Assembly (NCBI GenBank): GCA_964510205.1
Contig: CAZEBW010000010.1
Location: forward strand, 1 to 64,000
Direction: 5' to 3'
Length of the DNA: 64,000 nt
DNA from: CAZEBW01 sp964510205
GTDB taxonomy: Bacteria; Chloroflexota; Anaerolineae; VGOG01
Positions 45,914 to 53,060 of this stretch are shown here, piece after piece. Within the stretch, counting starts at the first letter, position 1. Each line of letters begins with the position of its first letter. The notes beneath the pieces are model-generated. The model was given only the letters and a program-made list of their open reading frames with translations, ran no database searches and was not told where the DNA came from. A program made the position numbers and the translations under genes.

Positions 45914-46513
45914 TCATTTGCGCAAATACGTGTAAAGGGCCATTTCAACATCGGCAGCAAACCACTTTCCGCCCTCCCTGCCCATAGGGTTGGCCACTCC
46001 ATGTTGTTCAAGCGTTTTGGCAATTCTCAAACAATCGTCAGAAAATCGCTTGTATCTGTGTTCACCGGCACCATACCCCAAGTTATTCGATATAATGCTG
46101 TCGAGAACGGGACACACATCAGGGCGCAAGAAGCGGAGGTGCTTCGACCCGAATGATGTTCTAAGACCGTAGATCTTTTTGATCTCATCCAGTGCGCCTT
46201 GGACGTCAGGGGTATCAGAGCTCAAAGCGTTTGTTGCCTTCCTAAACCGGCTTTGGATCTCCGACAGCTCATTGTTTTTGCTTTTGAGAACTTTGCCTGC
46301 GGTTGCTGGCCGTCCTCCCCATTTACACACCCCCCGTATGAAACTCTTCAACTCCTTCCCAGGGAAACCAGCAGCACGCAAATCGCTCGCTTCGCACTCC
46401 AGCTCCATTGTGTCTGATAGCTTAACTGGGTGATGTTTGACAAGTTCCGTAAAATCGGAGGGTTGCAAGACGACGCCTATGATTATGGTGCTGTTTGTAA
46501 TCTTTACTGCCAT
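45914..46513 (-). CDS. Unknown protein inserted in the Hdr run
   Basis: A 199-residue protein starting at 46513 (GGAGG 7 bases upstream). The C-terminal half (SKHLRFLRPDVCPVLDSIIS, then YKRFSDDCLRIAKTL) resembles the helix-hairpin-helix DNA-glycosylase-like fold of small restriction- or repair-associated proteins, but I cannot name the family. It is more AT-rich than the Hdr genes and sits next to the palindrome cluster, between hdrC and hdrB. That suggests acquisition by insertion. Confidence 0.6.
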   Translation of the reverse strand: MAVKITNSTIIIGVVLQPSDFTELVKHHPVKLSDTMELECEASDLRAAGFPGKELKSFIRGVCKWGGRPATAGKVLKSKNNELSEIQSRFRKATNALSSDTPDVQGALDEIKKIYGLRTSFGSKHLRFLRPDVCPVLDSIISNNLGYGAGEHRYKRFSDDCLRIAKTLEQHGVANPMGREGGKWFAADVEMALYTYLRK

Positions 46514-46582
46514 TTGCACCTCCTCGCTTCCCGGTAGGAAGGCATGTTGGTGCATTGGGAGATTGGGAAGCCAATCCACCAC

Positions 46583-46990
46583 CTACGAAGTGTACTTCCG
46601 AAATCCGCCGATGAAAGCCTGCTGGGGAAACTCGGCCAGCTCCTCGGGGCAAATGGCTTCGATGTCCAGGTGATCGCCCCCCTCCTGGAGCGCGATCTCC
46701 CGCAGGGCCTCCATGATGCGCGAGAGGTCCACGCCCTTAGGGCAGCGGGCGTAGCAGGTCTGGCAGGCGGCGCAGAACCAGATGGTCTCCGACTCCAGCG
46801 CCTCCTCCACCTGGCCCAACTGCACCAGGCGGATGACCTGGCTGGGCAGCATGTCCATGGCGAAGGCCACCGGGCAGCCGGCCGAGCACGCCCCGCACTG
46901 ATAACAAGCCAGCATATCTTGCCCGCTGATCTCCTCGATCCTGCGCACCAGATCGCTGCGCACTGTTCCTGCTGACAGCTTAAGCCTCAT
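46583..46990 (-). CDS. hdrC: HdrC-like iron-sulfur subunit
   Basis: HdrC passes electrons between HdrA and HdrB. The 135-residue protein has two [4Fe-4S] motifs, CYQCGACSAGCPVA near residue 30 and CAACQTCYARCPKG near 73, in the standard HdrC layout. It starts 9 bases after the DUF2227-like gene. Between it and hdrB lie the unknown gene and hairpin cluster. Confidence 0.9.
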   Translation of the reverse strand: MRLKLSAGTVRSDLVRRIEEISGQDMLACYQCGACSAGCPVAFAMDMLPSQVIRLVQLGQVEEALESETIWFCAACQTCYARCPKGVDLSRIMEALREIALQEGGDHLDIEAICPEELAEFPQQAFIGGFRKYTS

Positions 46991-46999
46991 GGTCTCCCC

Positions 47000-47479
47000 C
47001 TAAGCTCCTCGGATGAGTTGACGCAAGAAACGTTTGAAACCCGTGGTGATGGCATCCATCACCGTATGGAAAGTGTCCACTATCGCCAGTCCCAAGACCG
47101 CCCACCAAAAGAAGTCCGTGACCACCAGCCTGCTTACCCAGTTGGTGGAACAGTAATCCAAAGCCTGGCAAATTTGCAGCAGCAGCCAAAGCGGGACGAA
47201 GATGTAGGCCAGCCTGCCCGCTGTGCCGATGATGGGGCCGTGGGAGAGAAAGCAACGGTGCGGGACAGCCCAACCATAGGGCTTGACCAAATACCTCAAT
47301 GGCCCCAAGTCGGCTAACACACCCCGTATCTCGGCGTAGTCCCAATCGGGATGAACAAAGATGCCCGAAACCGCCCCCGCCGCCGCATACAGGGATTCGC
47401 GCCCACTCACCAGCGCACCCACCGCCAGGAAGCCAGCGACGGCTAAGCAAGTCGTATCGTGAACCCGCTGCGATGGCAT
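47000..47479 (-). CDS. DUF2227-like putative metal-binding membrane protein
   Basis: A 159-residue protein with the family pattern HxxT near the N-terminus (VHDTT), HPDWDYAE near residue 43 and HRCFLSHGPIIGT near 73. The His and Asp residues could bind a metal. Two hydrophobic segments (about 85-105 and 118-137) suggest membrane association. It overlaps the fumarase beta gene by one base and lies just before hdrC, so it is part of the operon. The function is unknown. Confidence 0.75.
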   Translation of the reverse strand: MPSQRVHDTTCLAVAGFLAVGALVSGRESLYAAAGAVSGIFVHPDWDYAEIRGVLADLGPLRYLVKPYGWAVPHRCFLSHGPIIGTAGRLAYIFVPLWLLLQICQALDYCSTNWVSRLVVTDFFWWAVLGLAIVDTFHTVMDAITTGFKRFLRQLIRGA

Positions 47480-48033
47480 CAGTCCGCTTTAGTCATTTTG
47501 TACTTCGCTTTTCCCTGCTCGTAGGCGTCCTCACCGTACATGTCATTGACCACGATGGCCGGGAAGTCTTCCACTCGCAACTTGCGCAAAGCCTCGGCGC
47601 CCAAGTCCTCGTAGGCGATGACCTCGGCCTCCTTGATGCTGTCGGCGATGAGGGCCGCCGCCCCGCCGATGGCTGCGAAGTAGACGGCCTTGTGCTTCTT
47701 TATCGCCTCTCGCACCTCAGGGCCACGGTTGCCCTTGCCGATCATGCCTTTGAGCCCTTGCTCTAACATGCGCGGGGCGAAGGGGTCCATGCGATAGGAC
47801 GTGGTCGGGCCGGCGGAACCGATGGGGCGGCCCGGCCTAGCCGGCGAAGGGCCCATGTAGTAGATGATCTGCCCTTTGGGATCGAAAGGCAGCTCCTCGC
47901 CCGCGTCCAGGGCGGCGATCATGCGCTTGTGGGCCGAATCGCGCCCCACGTAGATGGTGCCCGTGATCTGCACCGCGTCGCCTGCGTGCAACTGTTCAAT
48001 GACCTCATCGGTCAGAGGAGCAGTGATCCTCAT
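47479..48033 (-). CDS. Class I fumarate hydratase, beta subunit
   Basis: C-terminal half of an iron-sulfur fumarase (FumB/TtdB type), which interconverts fumarate and malate. The 184-residue protein has the phosphate- and substrate-loop motifs GTIYVGRDSAHKRM, YYMGPSPARPGRPIGSAGPT and KGNRGPEVREA. AAGGAGA lies 6 bases before the ATG. It is separated from the alpha subunit gene by a spacer with a perfect 18-bp hairpin. Tartrate dehydratase is a possible alternative, but the fumarate reductase downstream favours fumarase. Confidence 0.88.
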   Translation of the reverse strand: MRITAPLTDEVIEQLHAGDAVQITGTIYVGRDSAHKRMIAALDAGEELPFDPKGQIIYYMGPSPARPGRPIGSAGPTTSYRMDPFAPRMLEQGLKGMIGKGNRGPEVREAIKKHKAVYFAAIGGAAALIADSIKEAEVIAYEDLGAEALRKLRVEDFPAIVVNDMYGEDAYEQGKAKYKMTKAD

Positions 48034-48062
48034 GGTGTTCTCCTTATCTCCATAGACTCGTA

Positions 48063-48143
48063 GATTCGTAGATTCGTAAACTCGCCCCCCCCCGAGTTTA
48101 CGAATCTACGAATTTACGAACTTACGAACCCCGAATCTACGGG
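48063..48143. repeat. GATTCGTA spacer repeat with an 18-bp hairpin
   Basis: CGTAGATTCGTAAACTCG (48067-48084) pairs perfectly with CGAGTTTACGAATCTACG (48093-48110) around a loop of eight C. More copies of the inverted motif (GAATTTACGAACTTACGAA) extend to about 48130. The repeat fills the spacer between the two fumarase subunit genes and is related to the in-gene repeat at 41908. Confidence 0.8.
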
Positions 48144-48989
48144 CTACAGCACTGCTTCCTTATGTCGCGCACTGTGGCACTGGATGTTGACCGCCGCCGG
48201 CATGCTGGCGATGTGGCAAGGGAAGGTCTCAGCGTGGACGGCCAGGGCGGTGACCCTACCCCCCAAGCCCTGCGGGCCGATGCCCAGCTTGTTGACCCGC
48301 TCCAGGATCTCGGCCTCCAGTTCGGCCACCTCAGGGTCGGGATGGGGCTGGCCCACCGGGCGCAGCAGGGCCTTCTTGGCGATGAGCGTGGTCTGGTCAA
48401 TGGTGCCGCCGATGCCCACCCCCACGATGATGGGCGGGCAGGGATTGGCGCCAGATTTCTCCACGCACTCCACCACCCAATCAACGATCCCCTGTCGGCC
48501 AGCGGCCGGCGAAAACATCTTGAGGTAGCTCATGTTCTCGCTGCCGCCGCCCTTGGGAGCCACGGTGATCTTCAACCTGTCGCCGGGGACGATCTCGGTG
48601 TGGATCACTGGCGGCGTATTGTCCCTGGTGTTCACCCTGGCCGAGAAGGGCTTGTCCACCACCGACTTGCGCAGGTAGCCCTCTTGGTAGCCCTGGCGCA
48701 CGCCCTCGGTGACGGCTTCGTTGAGGCTGCCGCCCACGATGTGGACCTCCTGGCCCAGCTCCAGGAACACGACCGTCAGCCCGGTGTCCTGGCAAAGCGG
48801 CAGCTCGCCCTGGGCGGCGATGTTCGCATTCTGGAGAATCTGGTCCAGCACCGCCTGCCCCACCGGCGAGGTCTCTTTCTGGCGAGCGTTTTTCAGGGCG
48901 TCCAACACGTCCTCGCCCAGATGATAGCACGCCTCAATGCACAGGCGTGCCACCTGTTGCGTTATCTGTTCAGTGCTTACCTCTCTCAC
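48144..48989 (-). CDS. Class I fumarate hydratase, alpha subunit
   Basis: The [4Fe-4S] subunit of two-part fumarase. The cluster cysteines are seen in LPLCQDTG near residue 58 and in NPCPPIIVGVGIG near 180, and a third lies near the C-terminus. GGGSENMSYLKM fits the substrate region. I favour the GTG at 48989 because AAAGGAG is 8 bases upstream; an in-frame ATG at 49013 has no clear site. Length is about 281 residues. It is the first gene of the leftward run that continues through the Hdr and fumarate reductase genes. Confidence 0.9.
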   Translation of the reverse strand: MREVSTEQITQQVARLCIEACYHLGEDVLDALKNARQKETSPVGQAVLDQILQNANIAAQGELPLCQDTGLTVVFLELGQEVHIVGGSLNEAVTEGVRQGYQEGYLRKSVVDKPFSARVNTRDNTPPVIHTEIVPGDRLKITVAPKGGGSENMSYLKMFSPAAGRQGIVDWVVECVEKSGANPCPPIIVGVGIGGTIDQTTLIAKKALLRPVGQPHPDPEVAELEAEILERVNKLGIGPQGLGGRVTALAVHAETFPCHIASMPAAVNIQCHSARHKEAVL

Positions 48990-49051
48990 TCTTCGATCTC
49001 CTTTGTCTGCCATAGGTGAGTAGGATACAAAAGAGACACCTCAAACGCCAG

Positions 49052-49174
49052 CTATACCAACCTGGCTTTCTCGGTGTCCCCTACCTTTCCCAAAATCATA
49101 GTTACCCGTCGCGCTTCGTACTCCCTTGCCAAAGAATCCGTAACAGCGCTATCGAACTGGTCGAACAAGAACAT
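49052..49174 (-). CDS. Possible small protein (40 aa)
   Basis: Starts MFLFDQFDSAVTDSLAREYE and ends LGKVGDTEKARLV. A strong AGGAGG lies about 9 bases before the ATG, which is the main reason to call it. It lies between era and the fumarase alpha gene. No family is recognised. From 49175 to 49280 I see no gene. Confidence 0.35.
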   Translation of the reverse strand: MFLFDQFDSAVTDSLAREYEARRVTMILGKVGDTEKARLV

Positions 49175-49280
49175 CAATGGCCTCCTCCTTGAACCCAGCG
49201 CGCTAAAGTATACACCCGAACGCCGTTTTGCGCAAATCAGGTTCAGGACAGGCCCTTCAAAACCCTTGCCTGCAATTCCC

Positions 49281-50240
49281 TCACGATGTACCACGGGGCA
49301 GCGCATACCCCAGGCGGCGCAGCTCGTCCTCGTCCTTGCGCCACTTCTTGCGCACCTTGACCCACAAGTCCAGGTAGACCTTGTTGCCCACCAGCCGTTC
49401 CACCTCCTCACGCGCCGCCTGACCGATGCGCTTCAACATCTCGCCCCCCGCTCCGATGAGGATGCCCTTTTGGGAATCCTTCTCCACGAAGATGTTGGCC
49501 CGGATGTAGGTCAGGTCCTCCGTCCGCTGCTTCCACTCTTCCACGGCCACGGCCACGGAGTGGGGCACTTCCTGATGGAGGAAGCGCAGCACCTGCTCGC
49601 GGACCAGCTCGGCCACGATGAAGCGCATGTTCTGATCGGTGAGCTGGTCCGCCGGATAATAGCGCGGGCCTTCGGGCAGACGGGCCACCACCATGTCCAG
49701 CAGTTTGTCGCGGTTGTCGCCCCGCGTGGCGGAGATCATCATCCAGGCGTCAAATTTTACCAGCTCGAAGTAAGCATCGCAGTGAGGCTGCACTTTCTGC
49801 GGCGGCAACAGGTCGGCTTTGTTGAGAACCAGAATGACGGGCGACTGGCCGTGCTCCTCGACCAATAGGGCGATCTGCTCGTCCTCCGCCGTGGGCATCT
49901 CCGAGACGTCCACCATAAACAGCACCACATCGGCGTCGGGGATGCTTTTGGCAGCGGTCTCCACCATGAACTCGCCCAGCTTGTGGCGGGGCCGATGGAT
50001 GCCTGGCGTGTCCACGAAGATGATCTGGACATCGGGCCGCGTCAGGATGCCGCGCAGGCGGTGGCGCGTGGTCTGCGGCTTGGGGGAGACGATGGCGATC
50101 TTCTCCCCCAGCCAGGCGTTGATCAGCGTGGACTTGCCCACGTTGGGCTTGCCGATCACGGCCACGAACCCCGAGCGGTGATCTGGCGGCAGCTCATCGT
50201 TCAGAGTCAGACTTGCATCATGATCCATATCCATCTTCAC
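49281..50240 (-). CDS. era: GTPase Era
   Basis: Ribosome assembly GTPase that binds the 3' end of 16S rRNA. G motifs are GKPNVGKST near residue 30, DTPGIHRPRHKLG, and NKADLLPP near 140. The KH domain at about 225-300 includes GILIGAGGEMLKRIG. The first possible start is a GTG at 50240; the ATG at 50234 with GAGAGG 5 bases upstream may be the true one. Length is about 317 to 319 residues. It is followed by the small ORF and the fumarase genes, and a MITE-like element lies just upstream. Confidence 0.95.
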   Translation of the reverse strand: MKMDMDHDASLTLNDELPPDHRSGFVAVIGKPNVGKSTLINAWLGEKIAIVSPKPQTTRHRLRGILTRPDVQIIFVDTPGIHRPRHKLGEFMVETAAKSIPDADVVLFMVDVSEMPTAEDEQIALLVEEHGQSPVILVLNKADLLPPQKVQPHCDAYFELVKFDAWMMISATRGDNRDKLLDMVVARLPEGPRYYPADQLTDQNMRFIVAELVREQVLRFLHQEVPHSVAVAVEEWKQRTEDLTYIRANIFVEKDSQKGILIGAGGEMLKRIGQAAREEVERLVGNKVYLDLWVKVRKKWRKDEDELRRLGYALPRGTS

Positions 50241-50266
50241 CTCTCAATCTTCGACTCTACTGAAAA

Positions 50267-50367
50267 GGGTGTGTTTCATCTCGGTTGTAGGACGGATTGG
50301 TAATCCGTCAATTCGTCGGAATACCATTCCGACCAACAATACCAGCCAACTCGTTTGAGACATACCC
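50267..50367. mobile_element. 101-bp MITE-like element, copy 2
   Basis: Starts GGGTGTGTTTCATC and ends GAGACATACCC. It is flanked by a perfect 9-bp duplication TACTGAAAA (50258-50266 and 50368-50376). The same two internal hairpins as copy 1 are present. It is exactly the same length as copies 1 and 3. Confidence 0.92.
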
Positions 50368-50368
50368 T

Positions 50369-50461
50369 ACTGAAAAATGCTCCCGCACCCGTCTCCGGGT
50401 GCCAAGGCGGTGACCGCCCATCGGCCCGAGGACGGGCCTCAGAGCGACCTTTTTTTCAGTG
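50369..50461. repeat. Compound hairpin region
   Basis: ACTGAAAAA near the left end can pair with TTTTTTTCAGT at the right. Between them are GCACCCGTCTCCGGGTGC, GGCGGTGACCGCC and GGCCCGAGGACGGGCC stems. It follows the transporter gene on the minus strand and may act as its terminator. The 101-bp element is inserted beside it. Confidence 0.6.
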
Positions 50462-50464
50462 CAC

Positions 50465-51115
50465 TTAATCTCTGACTCTCGCGTCCCGGTCTGCTTCGGG
50501 CACGAGGTAAATCGCCGGCAGACTGATCAGCGTGGTCGCCCCTTTCACCAACACGTTGGAGGCCACGATACTCCAGACCACCGCGCTGGGAAGCGCTCCT
50601 CCAAAAGCCACCCAGCAGAAAATCAGGCTATCCAATGGCACGCTGAATGAATTGCTGATGAGCACCCGCGCCCATTGATAGCGTTGGGTCACCCGCGCTA
50701 CCCACAGGCGGTAGACCTCGGTGTCAATCAACTCGGCGATGACCTCGGCCAGGATGCTGGCCACGACGATGCGCCACACCGGCGTCAGCACGGCAGCGTA
50801 GGCGTCTTGATGCGGCCAGGAGGGATCGGGCGGCAGCGCGGCGGTGAAGGCGAAGAAGAGGGCCATGATCAAGTTGATGGCCGCCGCAGTCACGATCAGC
50901 AGTCGCGCCCCGGCCGCGCCCACGATCTTGTGCACCAAGTCGCGCAAGGTGAAAGTGAGCGGGTAAACGAAGGTCCCGGCGTCAATAGAGAACCCGCCCA
51001 CCACGGCGATCTTGAGGCTGGTCACATCGGCCAGCATCTGGGCGGCGATATAGGCCGATGTGACCAGGATAACGCGCCGGGTGTTGGCCGAATCGAATCT
51101 TCTTTTGTCAGACAC
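50465..51115 (-). CDS. Queuosine precursor transporter-like (VUT family)
   Basis: An integral membrane protein of about 216 residues with six predicted helices, of the YhhQ/VUT type that imports 7-deazaguanine precursors of the tRNA base queuosine. Family features include the conserved start of helix 2 (GTFVYPLTFTLRDLVHKI) and LAEVIAELIDTEVYRLW. I prefer the GTG at 51115 (AGGAAACAGGAACC upstream) to a GTG at 51139. The next gene upstream is also tRNA-modification related. Transport specificity is inferred. Confidence 0.82.
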   Translation of the reverse strand: MSDKRRFDSANTRRVILVTSAYIAAQMLADVTSLKIAVVGGFSIDAGTFVYPLTFTLRDLVHKIVGAAGARLLIVTAAAINLIMALFFAFTAALPPDPSWPHQDAYAAVLTPVWRIVVASILAEVIAELIDTEVYRLWVARVTQRYQWARVLISNSFSVPLDSLIFCWVAFGGALPSAVVWSIVASNVLVKGATTLISLPAIYLVPEADRDARVRD

Positions 51116-51142
51116 GGTTCCTGTTTCCTCTTCCCACAACCG

Positions 51143-52081
51143 CTACCAATATCCCCTATCCACCCGTTCCCAAAGCCGGCAAAACGCGCACAGCTCCGGC
51201 GCCGTGGTCGGCTGGCCGCAGCTCTGGCAATCCCTCATCACCAACGCTTTCTCTCGCACCGAGAGCAGCCCCTCCCCTTTGGCCCGCAGAAAAGTGAGGT
51301 AGAAGTGCAGCTTGGCCCCCGGCGAGCGGCTCTCCAATTGATTGAGGAGCTCTTTGTAGAAGATGGTTTTGGAGCCCGCGGCGTGGGGGCACTCCTCGTA
51401 GATGTAGTCAATGCCCCGCACCAGGGCATAGGCCGCCGTCTCCCGCTCGTAGAGGCGCACGAAGGGCTTCACCTTGCGGGCCAGTCGGGGATGGGTGGAG
51501 GGCAGGACGGGAGCCTGGCGAGCCAGGTAGCCCGTCTGCCAGTTAAGAACGTTCTGCATCAGGATGGCGGCCTCGTCGTCCAGGTTGTGGCCGGTGGCGA
51601 TGGCATCGTATCCGCCCTCGTAGGCCAGGCGGTTCATGATGTGGCGCTTGACCAGTCCGCAGAGCGAGCAGGGCTTGCGCCCTCGCCGTGTCCTCCGCGC
51701 CAGCTCGGGAACGCTCTGGCCATAGGTCTGCTGGACGTCCACCACGTGCAGCGTCAGGCCGCGCGCCTGGGCGAAAGCCTTCGCCTTGAGCTGGGACGCC
51801 GCCGAGTAGCCGCTGCCATCGCCGTCGTCGCCGATCCCCAGGCCGATGTAAAGCCCGTCGGCGCGATAGCCGAGCTGCGACAACACGTCCCACAGCGCCA
51901 GGCTGTCCTTGCCGCCGGACACCGCTACCAGCAGTTGGTCATCGTCGCCGAACATGCGGTATTTTTCGATGGCGCGTTGTGTGTAGCTTGTGAACCATTC
52001 AACAAAGTGATCGGCGCACAGCGCTAACCGGTGGTGACGCATGTTGATCACCGCCACGCCGCCACACTTCTTGCACTTCAC
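51143..52081 (-). CDS. TtuA/TtcA-family tRNA thiolation enzyme
   Basis: Adenylates and thiolates a tRNA base. The 312-residue protein has an N-terminal zinc finger (CKKCG...LCADH, residues 3-23), the PP-loop VAVSGGKDSLALW near residue 53, a central PCSLCGLVKRHIMN with the catalytic CxxC near 139, ATGHNLDDEA, and a C-terminal zinc finger (CQSCG...CAFC). Two zinc fingers around the core mark the TtuA group, which makes 2-thiothymidine at position 54 in thermophile tRNAs. A MoaD/ThiS-like carrier gene lies just upstream and fits the role of TtuB. Confidence 0.87.
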   Translation of the reverse strand: MKCKKCGGVAVINMRHHRLALCADHFVEWFTSYTQRAIEKYRMFGDDDQLLVAVSGGKDSLALWDVLSQLGYRADGLYIGLGIGDDGDGSGYSAASQLKAKAFAQARGLTLHVVDVQQTYGQSVPELARRTRRGRKPCSLCGLVKRHIMNRLAYEGGYDAIATGHNLDDEAAILMQNVLNWQTGYLARQAPVLPSTHPRLARKVKPFVRLYERETAAYALVRGIDYIYEECPHAAGSKTIFYKELLNQLESRSPGAKLHFYLTFLRAKGEGLLSVREKALVMRDCQSCGQPTTAPELCAFCRLWERVDRGYW

Positions 52082-52237
52082 TAGACGTCACCTCGATAGG
52101 GAATCCTCCACAGAGAGACGATACGTGGGTGATGGAACACGCGGTACGAACGTATGGCGTATTGCGTAGTGCGTATTCCGTCTTCTTTGAGCGCCTATCA
52201 ATTCCCGCAAGCTCCCGCGAGTTCCCTTGCGCTCATG

Positions 52238-52429
52238 CTAACCGCCTGAGATCACCGCGATCAACCGGATGGTCTCGCCGTCTTTCAAGATCGTCGCTTC
52301 GTTGATCAACTTACCCTTGCGTACAGCCAGGACTGCGTGAGGGTCCAGCCCCACCTTGAGAATGGCGTCTCGCACCGTCATCCCGGCCCGCACTTCCCAT
52401 TCCTTGTCTCTAAACATCACCTTGACCAT
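52238..52429 (-). CDS. ThiS/MoaD-like sulfur carrier (TtuB-like)
   Basis: A 63-residue ubiquitin-like protein that ends in Gly-Gly (LIAVISGG), the tail that is activated as a thiocarboxylate. GGTGGAG lies just before the ATG at 52429; the ATG at 52417 is an alternative. It precedes the TtuA-like gene in the same direction, separated by about 155 bases with a GCGTATT-type repeat. ThiS or MoaD proper are alternatives, but no thiamine or molybdopterin genes are near. Confidence 0.82.
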   Translation of the reverse strand: MVKVMFRDKEWEVRAGMTVRDAILKVGLDPHAVLAVRKGKLINEATILKDGETIRLIAVISGG

Positions 52430-52515
52430 ACTCCACCCCGTATCGAATACGATCTTAAGGCGCAACGCACCTCGGAAGAAGTGCGCTGCACTTTCCATTC
52501 GCCTGACAGGGAATA

Positions 52516-52544
52516 GTATAACGCAAAAAGCCACCTGCGTCAAC
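52516..52544 (-). promoter_or_regulatory. Promoter of the sulfur-carrier gene
   Basis: On the minus strand TTGACG (52539-52544) and TATACT (52516-52521) are 17 bp apart. The promoter lies within the terminator hairpin of the upstream cold-shock gene, so one element ends one transcript and starts the next. Confidence 0.7.
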
Positions 52545-52565
52545 TGCACAGGTGGCTTTTTTTGT
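52526..52565 (-). terminator. Terminator of the cold-shock gene
   Basis: AAAAAGCCACCTG (52526-52538) and CAGGTGGCTTTTT (52550-52562) form a perfect 13-bp stem with T-rich tails on both strands. It belongs to the recurrent GCCACCTG hairpin family also at 3351 and 58055. Confidence 0.85.
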
Positions 52566-52586
52566 GTTACTGCGTTGCGCTCAAGC

Positions 52587-52796
52587 CTAGAGCCTGACTA
52601 CGTCAGTGGCCTGAGGGCCTTTGGGGCTGCTCTCGACAATGAACTCCACTTGGTCGCCTTCTTCCAGGTTGCGGAAACCGTCACCCTGGATGGACGAAAA
52701 ATGGACGAACACATCGTCGCCGTCTTCGCGCTCAATGAAGCCGTAGCCCTTGGCACGACTAAACCACTTAACCACGCCTTGGATTCTCTCAGTCAT
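52587..52796 (-). CDS. Cold-shock protein
   Basis: A 69-residue single cold-shock domain protein (CspA type) that melts RNA structure. RNP1 is KGYGFIERE and RNP2 is DVFVHF. The start has GGGAAGGAGG upstream. The mRNA has a leader of about 175 bases that contains a terminator-like hairpin over a possible leader peptide, so expression is probably controlled after initiation. Confidence 0.95.
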   Translation of the reverse strand: MTERIQGVVKWFSRAKGYGFIEREDGDDVFVHFSSIQGDGFRNLEEGDQVEFIVESSPKGPQATDVVRL

Positions 52797-52895
52797 TAGC
52801 TGGTGTACCTCCTTCCCTGTATTATGTATAGGGCGGAGCAGTCTTTCCTTCGTCCTGCTTACCAGCTCGCGCCGCTAGGGCCACGGCTGCACAAA

Positions 52896-52925
52896 GAAAA
52901 AACCCGAGGTCGTAAGGAGCTCGGG
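52896..52925 (-). promoter_or_regulatory. Attenuator-like terminator in the cold-shock leader
   Basis: On the minus strand CCCGAG (52920-52925) pairs with CTCGGG (52903-52908) and is followed by TTTTTTC. It lies about 50 bases after the promoter and 100 bases before the gene. A short ORF (25 codons, starting MKNSPSSLRPRVFSLCSRG) spans the hairpin. This looks like transcription attenuation. Confidence 0.7.
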
Positions 52926-52981
52926 CTGTTCTTCATGTATGGGCACTCCGAAACAAGCACTTACTCGTCCTACTGACAATA

Positions 52982-53010
52982 ATCATACCACACTTTGCAG
53001 CTTTTGTCAA
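52982..53010 (-). promoter_or_regulatory. Cold-shock gene promoter
   Basis: On the minus strand TTGACA (53005-53010) and TATGAT (52982-52987) are 17 bp apart. They lie about 190 bases upstream of the start codon. Confidence 0.8.
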
Positions 53011-53060
53011 ATCGGGTGCGGCATCTTCATGCAAGCCCAGGGCCTATGTTCACCCGCTGC

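Noticed and set aside
49052..49411. A 119-codon frame covering the end of era
   Set aside because: The upstream part overlaps era out of frame. Only the last 40 codons, which follow a strong AGGAGG, are kept as a low-confidence ORF.
50675..52027. Open frame antisense to the transporter and TtuA-like genes
   Set aside because: Both sense genes have clear motifs; the antisense translation is compositionally biased.
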